A DNA stretch of 64,000 nucleotides, taken from contig PLWZ01000082.1 in assembly GCA_003151235.1 (NCBI GenBank), positions 53,221 through 117,220 of the forward strand, read 5' to 3'. How positions within the stretch are numbered: position 1 is the first letter of the stretch; the number at the start of each line of letters is the position of its first letter. The notes under the pieces were generated by a model. That model did not search any database. It was not told where the DNA came from and worked only from the letters and a program-made list of their open reading frames with translations. A program made the position numbers and the translations under genes. This document shows positions 50,698 to 58,843 of the stretch, piece after piece. This DNA comes from Acidimicrobiaceae bacterium. Lineage in GTDB: Bacteria; Actinomycetota; Acidimicrobiia; Acidimicrobiales; RAAP-2.

Positions 50698-52311
50698 ATG
50701 AGCGACCAACGCGCGACAGACGTCCCGACCTACGACGCCGCAGTGGTGGGGGCGGGGTTCGCCGGGCTCTACATGCTGTACCGCCTCCGAGGTCTCGGCT
50801 ACCGGGTGCGGGTCTTCGAGGCTGGCGACGGGGTCGGCGGGACCTGGTACTGGAACCGCTATCCGGGCGCCCGTTGCGATGTCGAGAGCGTCGACTACTC
50901 CTATTCCTTCTCTCCGGAGCTCGAGCAGGAGTGGACCTGGTCCGAGCGCTATGCCGCCCAGCCCGAGATTCTCGAGTACCTCAACTTCGTGGCCGACCGA
51001 TTCGACCTCCGTCGCGACATCCAGTTCGAGACGCGGATCGCGTCGGCCACATTCGACGAGGGCCTGCACCGTTGGGCCCTCGTTACCACGGCCGGCGAGT
51101 CGGTGACCGCGACCTTCTGCGTCATGGCGACGGGGTGTCTCTCGGCGACCAAGCTGCCCGAGATCGAGGGCGTCGAGAGCTTCGCCGGTCCGACGTACCA
51201 CACCGGTCGATGGCCACACGAGCCTGTCGACTTCTCGGGCCAGCGGGTCGGGATGATTGGCACGGGCTCCTCGGCCATCCAGTCCATCCCCCACATCGCC
51301 AGCCAGGCCGAGCGCCTAGTTGTGTTCCAGCGCACCGCCAACTTCGCGGTCCCGGCATGGAACCGACCCCTCGACCCGGACTACATCGCCGCGGTGAAGG
51401 CCGACTACCCGGCCCGCCGCGAGCTGTGCCGGCAGTCCCAGGCCGGGTTCCCGCCCTCGCCGGTCGAGGGCAACGCGCTCGAGGCCACCGAGGAGGAGCG
51501 CGAGAAGAGGTTCCAGGAGCACTGGGACGACGGGGGGCTCCGGTTCCTCGGGTCGTTCGCCGACATCCTCATCGACCAGGCGGCCAACGACACCGTCAGC
51601 GAGTTCATCCGCCAGAAGATCCGGGCGACGGTGAAGGACCCGGTGACGGCCGAGATCCTGAGCCCCAAGGGCTACCCGTGCGGAACCAAGCGTCTGTGCG
51701 TGGACATCGGCTACTTCGAGACCTACAACCGGGACAACGTCACCCTCGTCGACCTGCGGGCCAACCCGATCGAGCGGATCACGCCGACCTCGATCGTGAC
51801 CGCGGACGAAACGTACGAGATTGACACCCTGGTGCTCGCGACCGGCTTCGACGCGATGACAGGGGCGCTGACGCAGATCGACATCACCGGGGTGGCCGGG
51901 CAGAAGTTGAAGGAGAAGTGGCGCAACGGGCCGCGGGCGTACCTCGGCCTCGTCGCGGCGGGGTTCCCGAACATGTTCCTCATCACCGGACCTGGAAGCC
52001 CCTCGGTGCTCAGCAACATGGTGGTCTCCATCGAACAGCACGTGGACTGGGTAGTCGACTGCCTGGAGAAGATGCGCGAGAACGGCCAGACAGAGGCGGC
52101 GGCCGACCTCGCCGCAGAGGACGGGTGGGTCGAGATGGTGGCGCAGCTCGCCGATTTCACGCTCTTCCCGAAGGCCAACTCCTGGTACGTGGGGGCCAAC
52201 GTCGAGGGCAAGCCGCGTGTGTTCATGCCCTATATCGGGGGCGTCCAGACCTACCGGCAGCATTGTGACCTCGTGGCCCTCGGTGGCTACGAGGGGTTCT
52301 CGTTCAGCTAG
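50698..52311 (+). CDS. Baeyer-Villiger-type flavin monooxygenase
   Basis: A 537-residue class B flavin monooxygenase of the cyclohexanone/phenylacetone monooxygenase type. It has GAGFAG (18-23) for FAD, GTGSSA (188-193) for NADPH and, between them, the type I BVMO fingerprint FAGPTYHTGRWP (162-173). It inserts oxygen next to a ketone to give an ester or lactone. The ATG at 50698 is used, preceded by AGAGGG. The 295 bases upstream hold no recognisable gene. It lies between the P450 and acyl-CoA synthetase genes. Substrate size cannot be told from this. Confidence 0.94.
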   Translation: MSDQRATDVPTYDAAVVGAGFAGLYMLYRLRGLGYRVRVFEAGDGVGGTWYWNRYPGARCDVESVDYSYSFSPELEQEWTWSERYAAQPEILEYLNFVADRFDLRRDIQFETRIASATFDEGLHRWALVTTAGESVTATFCVMATGCLSATKLPEIEGVESFAGPTYHTGRWPHEPVDFSGQRVGMIGTGSSAIQSIPHIASQAERLVVFQRTANFAVPAWNRPLDPDYIAAVKADYPARRELCRQSQAGFPPSPVEGNALEATEEEREKRFQEHWDDGGLRFLGSFADILIDQAANDTVSEFIRQKIRATVKDPVTAEILSPKGYPCGTKRLCVDIGYFETYNRDNVTLVDLRANPIERITPTSIVTADETYEIDTLVLATGFDAMTGALTQIDITGVAGQKLKEKWRNGPRAYLGLVAAGFPNMFLITGPGSPSVLSNMVVSIEQHVDWVVDCLEKMRENGQTEAAADLAAEDGWVEMVAQLADFTLFPKANSWYVGANVEGKPRVFMPYIGGVQTYRQHCDLVALGGYEGFSFS

Positions 52312-52334
52312 CGGATTGCAAGGGGGAGGGTCAG

Positions 52335-53882
52335 ATGCGGATCGCGCTCACGATCGGAGACTTCCTGGAACGCGCCGCCCACGTTTACGGCGACCGCACC
52401 GCCATCGTCGACGAGCCCGACGTGGCCGGGTCGCTCGGTCGCATCTCCTATGGCGAGTTGCACGACCGGGCCCGCGCGCTGGCAGTCGGCCTCGACGAGA
52501 TGGGCTTGGCGACCGGTGACCGGGTGGCGATCGTGAGCCCCAACTCGGTTCGCTTCCTGGCGTCGTATTTCGGGGTCAGCGGGTTCGGCCGGGTGCTCGT
52601 CCCGATCAACTTCCGTCTCACCGCCGACGAGATCGGCTACATCGTCGAACACTCCGGTGCGAGCGTCGTTCTCTATGACCCCGAGTTCGAGGAGGGGACA
52701 TCCGCGATCGGGGGAGTGCGCCGGATCCGCCTCGACGGGGTCGAGGACGCGACCCTGTTCGACCCCGAGGTCGGGCGACGGTCCGACCCGGACGGTTGGT
52801 CGCCGGACGAGGACGCGACCTGCTCGATCAACTACACCTCGGGCACCACGGCTCGGCCGAAGGGGGTACAGCTCACCCACCGGAACTGCTGGCTCAACGC
52901 GGTCACCTTCGGCTGGCACATCGGCGTTTCGGACCGGGACGTCCTCCTCCACACGCTCCCGATGTTCCATGCCAACGGGTGGGGCATGCCCTACGCGGTT
53001 ACCGGCGTGGGGGGTGGCCACGTCGTGCAGCGCAAGATCGACGGCGAGGTGATCCTGCAGCGGATCGAGGACGAGGGCGTGTCCGTCCTCTGCGCCGCCC
53101 CGGCCGTCGTGGCCAGCATCCTCGCCGCATCCGAGACCCGTCAGGCCGAGGGTCGGGCGCTGCCCGCCCACAACGTCCGGGTCGTCGTGGCGGGCGCACC
53201 GCCACCGTCAAAGACCATCGAGCGCGTCGAGCGCGAGCTCGGTTGGGAGTTCATCCAGATCTACGGGTTGACCGAGACCTCCCCGCTCCTCACGCTCAAC
53301 CGTGGCCCGGCCGAATGGGACGGACTGGAGACCGAGGAGCGGGCGCAACGGCTCAGCCGGGCCGGCGTGCCCGCGATCGGTGTCCGGATGGACGTGAACG
53401 AGGACGGGGAGGTCCTGGCCCGGTCGAACCACGTGTTCGAGGGCTATTGGAAGCAACCCGACGAGACGGCCAAAGCCCTCGAGGGCGGGTGGTTCCATAC
53501 CGGCGACGGCGGCTATCTGGACGGCGCCTACACCGTGATCTCGGACCGCAAGAAGGACGTGATCATCACGGGCGGCGAGAACGTGTCGTCGATAGAGGTC
53601 GAAGACGTTCTCTACCAGCACGAGGCGGTGGCGGAGGTGGCGGTCATCGGGGTCCCGGACGAGAAGTGGGGAGAGAAGGTGTTGGCGCTGGTGGTCCTTC
53701 GCCCGGGAACGGCGGCGAGCGAGCAGGACCTCATCGAGCACTGCCGGGCCCGCATCGCGCACTTCAAGGCTCCCCGAACCATCGAGATCCGCGAGGTCCT
53801 GGCTCGCACCGCGACCGGAAAGCTCCAGAAGTACAAGCTTCGTGAGCCCTATTGGGAGGGCCGGGACCGCGCCGTCAATTGA
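52335..53882 (+). CDS. AMP-dependent acyl-CoA synthetase
   Basis: A 515-residue adenylating enzyme. The phosphate-binding loop is YTSGTTARPKG (167-177), the A5 region is YGLTETSP, A8 is DRKKDVIITGGEN and the C-terminal catalytic Lys is in TATGKLQKYK. It makes an acyl-CoA from acid, ATP and CoA; the size fits the medium/long-chain or FadD3/17-like group. GAGGG precedes the ATG. It follows the Baeyer-Villiger monooxygenase by 23 bases, suggesting that it activates the product acid. Confidence 0.93.
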   Translation: MRIALTIGDFLERAAHVYGDRTAIVDEPDVAGSLGRISYGELHDRARALAVGLDEMGLATGDRVAIVSPNSVRFLASYFGVSGFGRVLVPINFRLTADEIGYIVEHSGASVVLYDPEFEEGTSAIGGVRRIRLDGVEDATLFDPEVGRRSDPDGWSPDEDATCSINYTSGTTARPKGVQLTHRNCWLNAVTFGWHIGVSDRDVLLHTLPMFHANGWGMPYAVTGVGGGHVVQRKIDGEVILQRIEDEGVSVLCAAPAVVASILAASETRQAEGRALPAHNVRVVVAGAPPPSKTIERVERELGWEFIQIYGLTETSPLLTLNRGPAEWDGLETEERAQRLSRAGVPAIGVRMDVNEDGEVLARSNHVFEGYWKQPDETAKALEGGWFHTGDGGYLDGAYTVISDRKKDVIITGGENVSSIEVEDVLYQHEAVAEVAVIGVPDEKWGEKVLALVVLRPGTAASEQDLIEHCRARIAHFKAPRTIEIREVLARTATGKLQKYKLREPYWEGRDRAVN

Positions 53883-53891
53883 GGGGCCCGA

Positions 53892-54224
53892 CTAGAGGTC
53901 CGATCTCCGTTCGTGGTCGATCTCGAGGAGTTCGACCGGGGCGCCCCGCACCTCTATGAACGCGACCATGACCCCCGGGCTCGGACTGTTGGGCTCGATG
54001 ATGACGCGGTGTCAGCGCAACGCCTCGTTCAGGTCGTCCACCTCGAAGGCGACGTGGGGCACGGTCTTCACGAGTTCCGGGTACGGCGCGTCGTCCCAGT
54101 AGCGCTGCCACTGGATCCCGAACGGGTTGTCCAGGTGGTCGTTGACCTTGATCTTCAGGTCGGGGAGTGGGATCTCGCCGTCGAAGCTCTCGGTGGTCGG
54201 GATGCCGATGTGATTGAACCTCAT
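53892..54224 (-). pseudogene. VOC-family protein gene interrupted by an in-frame TGA
   Basis: The frame from ATG 54224 encodes RFNHIGIPTT and then HVAFEVDDLNEALR, typical of the vicinal-oxygen-chelate fold, and stops at TGA (54012-54014). Translation in the same frame resumes at once as HRVIIEPNSPSPGVMVAF and ends VELLEIDHERRSDL before TAG at 53892-53894. The two parts together make a normal VOC domain of about 110 residues including the metal His and Glu. A single GGA-to-TGA change would explain it. It follows the cupin gene and is convergent with the acyl-CoA synthetase. Sequencing error is the alternative. Confidence 0.8.
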
Positions 54225-54264
54225 GGTTCTCCGAACTCGACGGTGCTGTCGCGGGCGTCCTGGG

Positions 54265-54609
54265 TCAGCCGGTCCGGCCGTAGTCGTCGTCGAGGCGCTC
54301 GATGTCGTCCTCCCCGAAGCTGGTCCCGTGTTGGACCTCGATGAACACGAGCGGCTCGGGACCCTTGTTGTCGATCCGATGCGCCGTGCCGACGGGCACA
54401 TCGATGGCGCCACCGGGATCGACCGCTCGATCCACGCCGTCGAGCGTGACCACGCCGTGGCCGCCGACAACGAACCAGTGCTCCGATCGGTGGGCGTGAC
54501 GCTGGTAGCTGAGTCGGTGTCCGGGGTCGACGGTCAACCGTTTCACCTTGTGGGAGGCGGCATCGGAAAGGATCTCGAAGCGGCCCCAGGGCCGGTGTTC
54601 CGTTGTCAC
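54265..54609 (-). CDS. Cupin, mannose-6-phosphate isomerase-like
   Basis: A 114-residue single cupin of the type II phosphomannose isomerase C-terminal group. The opening TTEHRPWGRFEIL and the metal motif HAHRSEHWFVV plus a later VPVGTAHRI are clear. The GTG at 54609 is preceded by GGGAG; an ATG 15 codons upstream is possible but not supported. It stands upstream of the VOC gene on the same strand. It could bind a nucleotide sugar or small metabolite. Substrate unknown. Confidence 0.87.
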   Translation of the reverse strand: MTTEHRPWGRFEILSDAASHKVKRLTVDPGHRLSYQRHAHRSEHWFVVGGHGVVTLDGVDRAVDPGGAIDVPVGTAHRIDNKGPEPLVFIEVQHGTSFGEDDIERLDDDYGRTG

Positions 54610-54700
54610 CCTCAGATTCTCCCAGTTCAGCTGCGTGTGCATGCACATGGACAAGGGATTCTCCAGCCCATCGGAGAGCCCACCCCGATACTGTGTTCGG

Positions 54701-55555
54701 GTGGACGTGACCTTCTACGGGGCTCGCGGCTCGTGCCCCTGTTCGGGGGAGCGCTATCGCCGCTACGGCGGCAACACGGCGAGCGTCCTCGTGCGAACCG
54801 ATGGGGGCGAGACCATCGTCCTCGATCTCGGCACCGGCCTGCGCGAGCTCGGCGTCGCCATCTCGTCTGACCATCCCGCCGGTGGCCCACCGGTCCGGGC
54901 GACGGCGCTCCTCACTCACCTCCATTTCGACCACATCTTCGGGCTCCCGTTCTACGGCCCTCTCCGCCACCAGGACTCCGTGTTGGAGGTCTACGGCCCG
55001 CGCCAGCCCACGGGCACGATCGGCGACGCACTGTGCGACCTCGTGCAACCACCATTCTTTCCCATCCCCTTGCAGAGCCTGCTCGCCGACATGCGGTTCC
55101 GAGAGCTCGGCGACGGCGACGAGTTCGCGATCGGCGACGCCAAGATTCAGGCGCGCCTGGTCCCGCACCCGGGGCCGACCCTCGGGTACCGGATCGACGT
55201 CGACGGCCAGAGCCTCGCGTACCTCCCCGATCACCAACAGCCGGTCCCGGGCGGAGCGATCGATGAGTCCGTTCTCCAGCTGTGCCGGGATGCCGACCTC
55301 CTCGTACACGACGCGCAATACACGGAATTCGAGATGAGCCACAAGCCCCACTGGGGCCACTCGACCGTCGACTTCGCGGTGGACCTTGCCGTCCGGAGTG
55401 GGGTCGGTCAGCTTGTCCTGTTCCATCACGATCCGTCCCACGACGACGCGGCGTTGGACGAGATGCTGGAAAAGGCGTGCGCGCTGGCGGCCCCACACGG
55501 CCTCTCGGTCTCGTCTGCTCGCGAGGGAGCGACGGTCGAGCTCGGTCGGTCCTGA
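54701..55555 (+). CDS. Metallo-beta-lactamase-fold hydrolase
   Basis: A 284-residue MBL-fold protein. The metal motif is THLHFDH (72-78), with HDAQYT and HWGHST supplying further ligands. It starts with GTG at 54701; the RGSCPC segment near residue 10 is typical of MBL-fold proteins related to cyclic-nucleotide phosphodiesterases. It is divergent from the cupin gene and ends in a strong hairpin. The substrate is unknown; it could be a phosphodiester or a thioester. Confidence 0.88.
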   Translation: MDVTFYGARGSCPCSGERYRRYGGNTASVLVRTDGGETIVLDLGTGLRELGVAISSDHPAGGPPVRATALLTHLHFDHIFGLPFYGPLRHQDSVLEVYGPRQPTGTIGDALCDLVQPPFFPIPLQSLLADMRFRELGDGDEFAIGDAKIQARLVPHPGPTLGYRIDVDGQSLAYLPDHQQPVPGGAIDESVLQLCRDADLLVHDAQYTEFEMSHKPHWGHSTVDFAVDLAVRSGVGQLVLFHHDPSHDDAALDEMLEKACALAAPHGLSVSSAREGATVELGRS

Positions 55556-55557
55556 AC

Positions 55558-55577
55558 CCCGGCACTTCGGTGCCGGG
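55558..55577 (+). terminator. Stem-loop with TTCG loop after the MBL-fold gene
   Basis: A perfect 8-base-pair stem CCCGGCAC / GTGCCGGG closes a TTCG tetraloop, two bases after the TGA. Such loops are very stable. No T-run follows, but it is the clearest hairpin terminator candidate in the window and lies before the RmlC-like gene. Confidence 0.65.
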
Positions 55578-55602
55578 CTATCAACCACTACCCTCGGTCC
55601 CC

Positions 55603-56148
55603 ATGCCCGAGCTCATCGAATCGAGGGAGATCGACGGCGTGGTGCTCGTCGGGCACGACGTCCACGGTGACCCGAGGGGCACGTTCGTCGAGACATGGCG
55701 CAAGGAGTGGTTCCCCGGCCGCCCCGACATGGTCCAGGCGAACCGGTCCGACAAGGTCGCGGGCACGGTGGTCGCGTTCCACTACCACCTCCACCAGGCC
55801 GACTACTGGTACGTGGTCGCCGGGACCGTGAGGGTCGTGCTGCACGACCTGCGGACCGGTAGCCCGACGCACGGCACGACGATGGTCGTGGAGCTGACCG
55901 GATCGTCGCACCGGGCCGTGTACATCCCGCCCGGGGTTGCCCACGGCTTTGCGGCGATTACCGACATCGTCCTTTGGTACATGGTCGACGGCTACTACAA
56001 CCCCGACGACGAGCTCGGTGTGGCGTGGGACGACCCTGATCTTGACGTCGACTGGGGTGTCGGCGAGCCCGTCATCTCTGAACGGGACTGCAACAATCCG
56101 CGTCTGGCCGACATCCCGGCCCACCGGATCCCCGCGATGTCGCGCTGA
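55603..56148 (+). CDS. dTDP-4-dehydrorhamnose 3,5-epimerase-like protein
   Basis: A 181-residue RmlC-type cupin. The pattern GDPRGTFVETWRKEWFP at the N-terminus and FHYHLHQADYWYVVAGTVRVVL, with the candidate base H60/H62, match sugar 3,5-epimerases. PPGVAHGF follows. It would epimerise a dTDP-keto-sugar, but no other rhamnose genes (RmlA, B or D) are near, so a related substrate is possible. The ATG at 55603 has no strong ribosome site. Confidence 0.85.
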   Translation: MPELIESREIDGVVLVGHDVHGDPRGTFVETWRKEWFPGRPDMVQANRSDKVAGTVVAFHYHLHQADYWYVVAGTVRVVLHDLRTGSPTHGTTMVVELTGSSHRAVYIPPGVAHGFAAITDIVLWYMVDGYYNPDDELGVAWDDPDLDVDWGVGEPVISERDCNNPRLADIPAHRIPAMSR

Positions 56149-56235
56149 GGAGTCAGTCCCTGATGGCGACGGCGCACCCCCGCTAGAGGGTTCGTCGGAA
56201 CGGCCCACGCCCAGTTTCTCCTGTTGAATGGGGGG

Positions 56236-57126
56236 ATGGAGTTCGTGTTGGTGCTGGTCGGCGTGGCCGTGTTGGCCGGACTCGCCGTCTGGGCTCTGCG
56301 GCACCGCGGGTCCGACGAGATGCACTCGGTGGCCGGCTACCAACAGCGCTTGGAGAGGTTGGAAGAGCTCCGGCGACGCCAGAGTGGCTCGGTCCGGGTG
56401 ATCGGAAGCACCGGCCCACAGGGGGACGCCGACCAGCGACCCGTTGTCGGCGAGGACGGGCGAATCGAGATCTCCTCGTCTCCGTCGCGTCGGCGGGCGG
56501 TGGAGGAGACGGGCCAACACGAGCGCGAGCTGGGTGCTGGGCCGGTACCACTACCCACCTACCGCCGCCGCAGCCGGGACACCTCGATCGCCCGGATGAG
56601 CCACCGACCCCGCAGGCTCGGCGCGCCGATCGCCGCGGCGGTTGCTGTCATCATCCTCGTCACCGGCCTCGCCATCGCGGGCGCCCACTCCCGCAACCCC
56701 CACACCACGACCTCGACCACGATCCGCAAGGGGCACAAGGGCAAGGTCGGGCCGACAACCACCACGACGACGGTGCCGCCGACGTTCGCGCCCAGCTCGG
56801 CGAGCGGCACCGACGCCACGTACACCCTGCCGTTCTCGTCCTACACCGTGATCTTCAAGGCAACCACGGGTCAGTGCTACATCCAGGTCACCAACTCGGC
56901 GGGCCAGACCCCCTATGCCGCCGTTCTGAATCCGGGGCAGACCAAGCAGATCGTGTTGACCGGCACGAGCAAGGTCCAACTGGGTGCGCCGTCGAGCGTG
57001 ATGATCCAGATCGACAAGACGCCGGTGACGTTCCCCAACCCAATCCCGGCCCCGCTCAACATTACGTTCGCGGGGGTCACCCCACCGTCGTCGACCTCGA
57101 CGACGTCGACCCCGCCGACGACGTAA
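56236..57126 (+). CDS. Membrane protein with a C-terminal RodZ-like (DUF4115) domain
   Basis: A 296-residue protein with two hydrophobic segments: residues 2-21 at the N-terminus and 129-150. Between them lies an Arg-rich soluble region. After the second is a long Thr-rich linker (TTTSTTIRKG, then repeated TTTTTT), and residues 185-275 form a beta-rich domain (CYIQVTNSAGQTPYAAVLNPGQ...) resembling the RodZ C-terminal DUF4115. The C-terminus is Ser/Thr/Pro-rich. It may sit outside the membrane and bind cell-wall material. Function is unknown. Confidence 0.72.
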   Translation: MEFVLVLVGVAVLAGLAVWALRHRGSDEMHSVAGYQQRLERLEELRRRQSGSVRVIGSTGPQGDADQRPVVGEDGRIEISSSPSRRRAVEETGQHERELGAGPVPLPTYRRRSRDTSIARMSHRPRRLGAPIAAAVAVIILVTGLAIAGAHSRNPHTTTSTTIRKGHKGKVGPTTTTTTVPPTFAPSSASGTDATYTLPFSSYTVIFKATTGQCYIQVTNSAGQTPYAAVLNPGQTKQIVLTGTSKVQLGAPSSVMIQIDKTPVTFPNPIPAPLNITFAGVTPPSSTSTTSTPPTT

Positions 57127-57133
57127 GGGGCGT

Positions 57134-58636
57134 TCAGCTCCGCCAGAGCGAGTGGACGACCTCGAAGGGGTCCGTCTCGACTCCGCATGCCTCGCGGTCG
57201 AAGAGCATCGTCGAACGATCCTCAAACGAGTAGGCCGGCCACTCGGGTAGCCCGGCATGGCTCGGGTCGCCGTCGCGCGCAAAGGCGATCCACGCCTCGC
57301 TCATCCGGTCGGCCAGTTCGGCCCGGCTCGCGCTGCGGTGCATCACCGGCTCGTGGACATTGTCGAACACGAAGGCGATCTCGAACCCGTGACCCGACCG
57401 CAGCGGCCCGGCGGCCCAGTTGAACCGGTACATGTAGACGGGAGCCGTCGTCCCCTTCAGCTTCTTCTCGGCCAGGCGAACGGTCCCGAGCCCCATGAAG
57501 GCGTCGGAGCGGATCGCGATCAACAGGTCGAGCGGTGTCGCGTCGGGGTAGGCGGCCCGGTATCCCGCCAACAGGGCCTCGGACCGGTCGCCGAACGTTG
57601 ACAATCTCGCTTCGAGGTCGGCCTCGTCGAGGCCACCCGGGTCGGTGAGCACCGGGTCCCCGGCCATGAGGAGGGTCCCCTCGTCGTTGTTTCGGCCGAT
57701 CAGCATCGGGACATCGTCGGCGGACCCGTCGGCAAAAGCCTCGGCCGGGTGGGCTGCGACCGCGGCACCGTCGAGCACGGGACCAAACCCACCCATCGGG
57801 CCGGCCGGGCGACCGCCGGCGGCCGGGCGGGCGGCCAGCCCGCGCTGTGCCTCGAGGAGCCGCTCGACCGCGAGGGCCCTCAGGTCGTCGATGCACGCCG
57901 TCCCGGCCTCGATGCCCAGTTCTTCGAGGAGGTTCCTCGCCGTTTCGTTGGCCTGTTCGGGTGTCTGCACGTAGAGGCCAGGCCCGCTCTGCACGGCCGC
58001 GCGGTGGAACAGGGTGTGGGCCGACGGCATCGCATGCAGCGTGCTGACCTTTGCCCCTCCGCCCGACTCGCCGAAGATGGTCAGGTTGGCGGGGTCGCCG
58101 CCCAGCGACTCGATGTTGTCCCGGACCCACTCGAGCGAGGCCACGAGATCGAGCATCCCCGCGTTTCCGGACGTCGCGAGCTCGGGGCCACCCAGCTCGG
58201 CCAGGTGGAGGTACCCGAGAACACCCAGCCGGTGGTTGACGGTCACGACGACGACCTCGCCCCGGCGGGCCAGTGCCGCACCGTTGTAGAGCGGCCACGA
58301 TCCGGAGCCGGTGGTGTAACCGCCCCCGTGGATCCAGACCATGACGGGCCGCCGTCCATCGTCGAGTCCCGGAGTCCAGACGTTGAGGACGAGGCAGTCC
58401 TCGCTTTCGGCAGTTTCGGCGTCCCAGCCCTCGGGGCGCTCGGCCGGCTGGGGACACGAGGGTCCGTACTCGAGCGCGTCGCGGACCCCTTCCCACGGCT
58501 CGATCGGCTGGGGAGCCGCCCAGCGGAGCGGTCCGACCGGCGGAGCTGCGTAGGGGACCCCCTTCAACGAAACGATGCCCTCCGACTGGCCGCCCCTGAG
58601 CGTGCCGCCGGTCACCTCAACCAGGACCTCGGACAT
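57134..58636 (-). CDS. Type-B carboxylesterase
   Basis: A 500-residue alpha/beta-hydrolase of the carboxylesterase type B family. The nucleophile is Ser191 in FGESGGGAKV and the oxyanion hole is WIHGGGYTTGS (102-111). A Glu in RNNDEG and a His in SGHGFE complete the probable triad. A signal peptide is absent, so it should be cytoplasmic. It could hydrolyse the ester or lactone from the Baeyer-Villiger monooxygenase upstream. AAGGGGGAG lies before the ATG. It is convergent with the membrane-protein gene. Confidence 0.92.
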   Translation of the reverse strand: MSEVLVEVTGGTLRGGQSEGIVSLKGVPYAAPPVGPLRWAAPQPIEPWEGVRDALEYGPSCPQPAERPEGWDAETAESEDCLVLNVWTPGLDDGRRPVMVWIHGGGYTTGSGSWPLYNGAALARRGEVVVVTVNHRLGVLGYLHLAELGGPELATSGNAGMLDLVASLEWVRDNIESLGGDPANLTIFGESGGGAKVSTLHAMPSAHTLFHRAAVQSGPGLYVQTPEQANETARNLLEELGIEAGTACIDDLRALAVERLLEAQRGLAARPAAGGRPAGPMGGFGPVLDGAAVAAHPAEAFADGSADDVPMLIGRNNDEGTLLMAGDPVLTDPGGLDEADLEARLSTFGDRSEALLAGYRAAYPDATPLDLLIAIRSDAFMGLGTVRLAEKKLKGTTAPVYMYRFNWAAGPLRSGHGFEIAFVFDNVHEPVMHRSASRAELADRMSEAWIAFARDGDPSHAGLPEWPAYSFEDRSTMLFDREACGVETDPFEVVHSLWRS

Positions 58637-58765
58637 GGCTCCCCCTTGTCACTCGCGTAATCCGGCCCGAAAGGTACTAGGCCGCCCGATCCGGGGCCCG
58701 GGTGGGCGGGGGCGAGCCGTCGGTCCAGCTCACGAAGGCGTTCCGGTCGTGGTCCGAAGTTGTTA

Positions 58766-58777
58766 CTATCGAGATAG
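58766..58777. promoter_or_regulatory. Inverted repeat CTATC-GA-GATAG before sufB
   Basis: Perfect 5-base arms lie 66-77 bases upstream of the sufB ATG, in the only AT-rich part of that gap (GTTGTTACTATCGAGATAG). An iron-sulfur or iron-sensing regulator (SufR- or Rrf2-type) often acts here in actinobacteria. The site does not match a motif I can name with certainty. Confidence 0.45.
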
Positions 58778-58843
58778 GGGAAATGCCCTGGTCGGGCCGT
58801 ATGGCCGGATCACCGATCCCACCAGGAAAGCACCGGAGTCCCA

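Noticed and set aside
54012..54014. TGA in the VOC frame as a selenocysteine codon
   Set aside because: Relatives of this fold would have Gly or a similar small residue at this loop, not Cys, and no selenocysteine-insertion hairpin was seen next to it.
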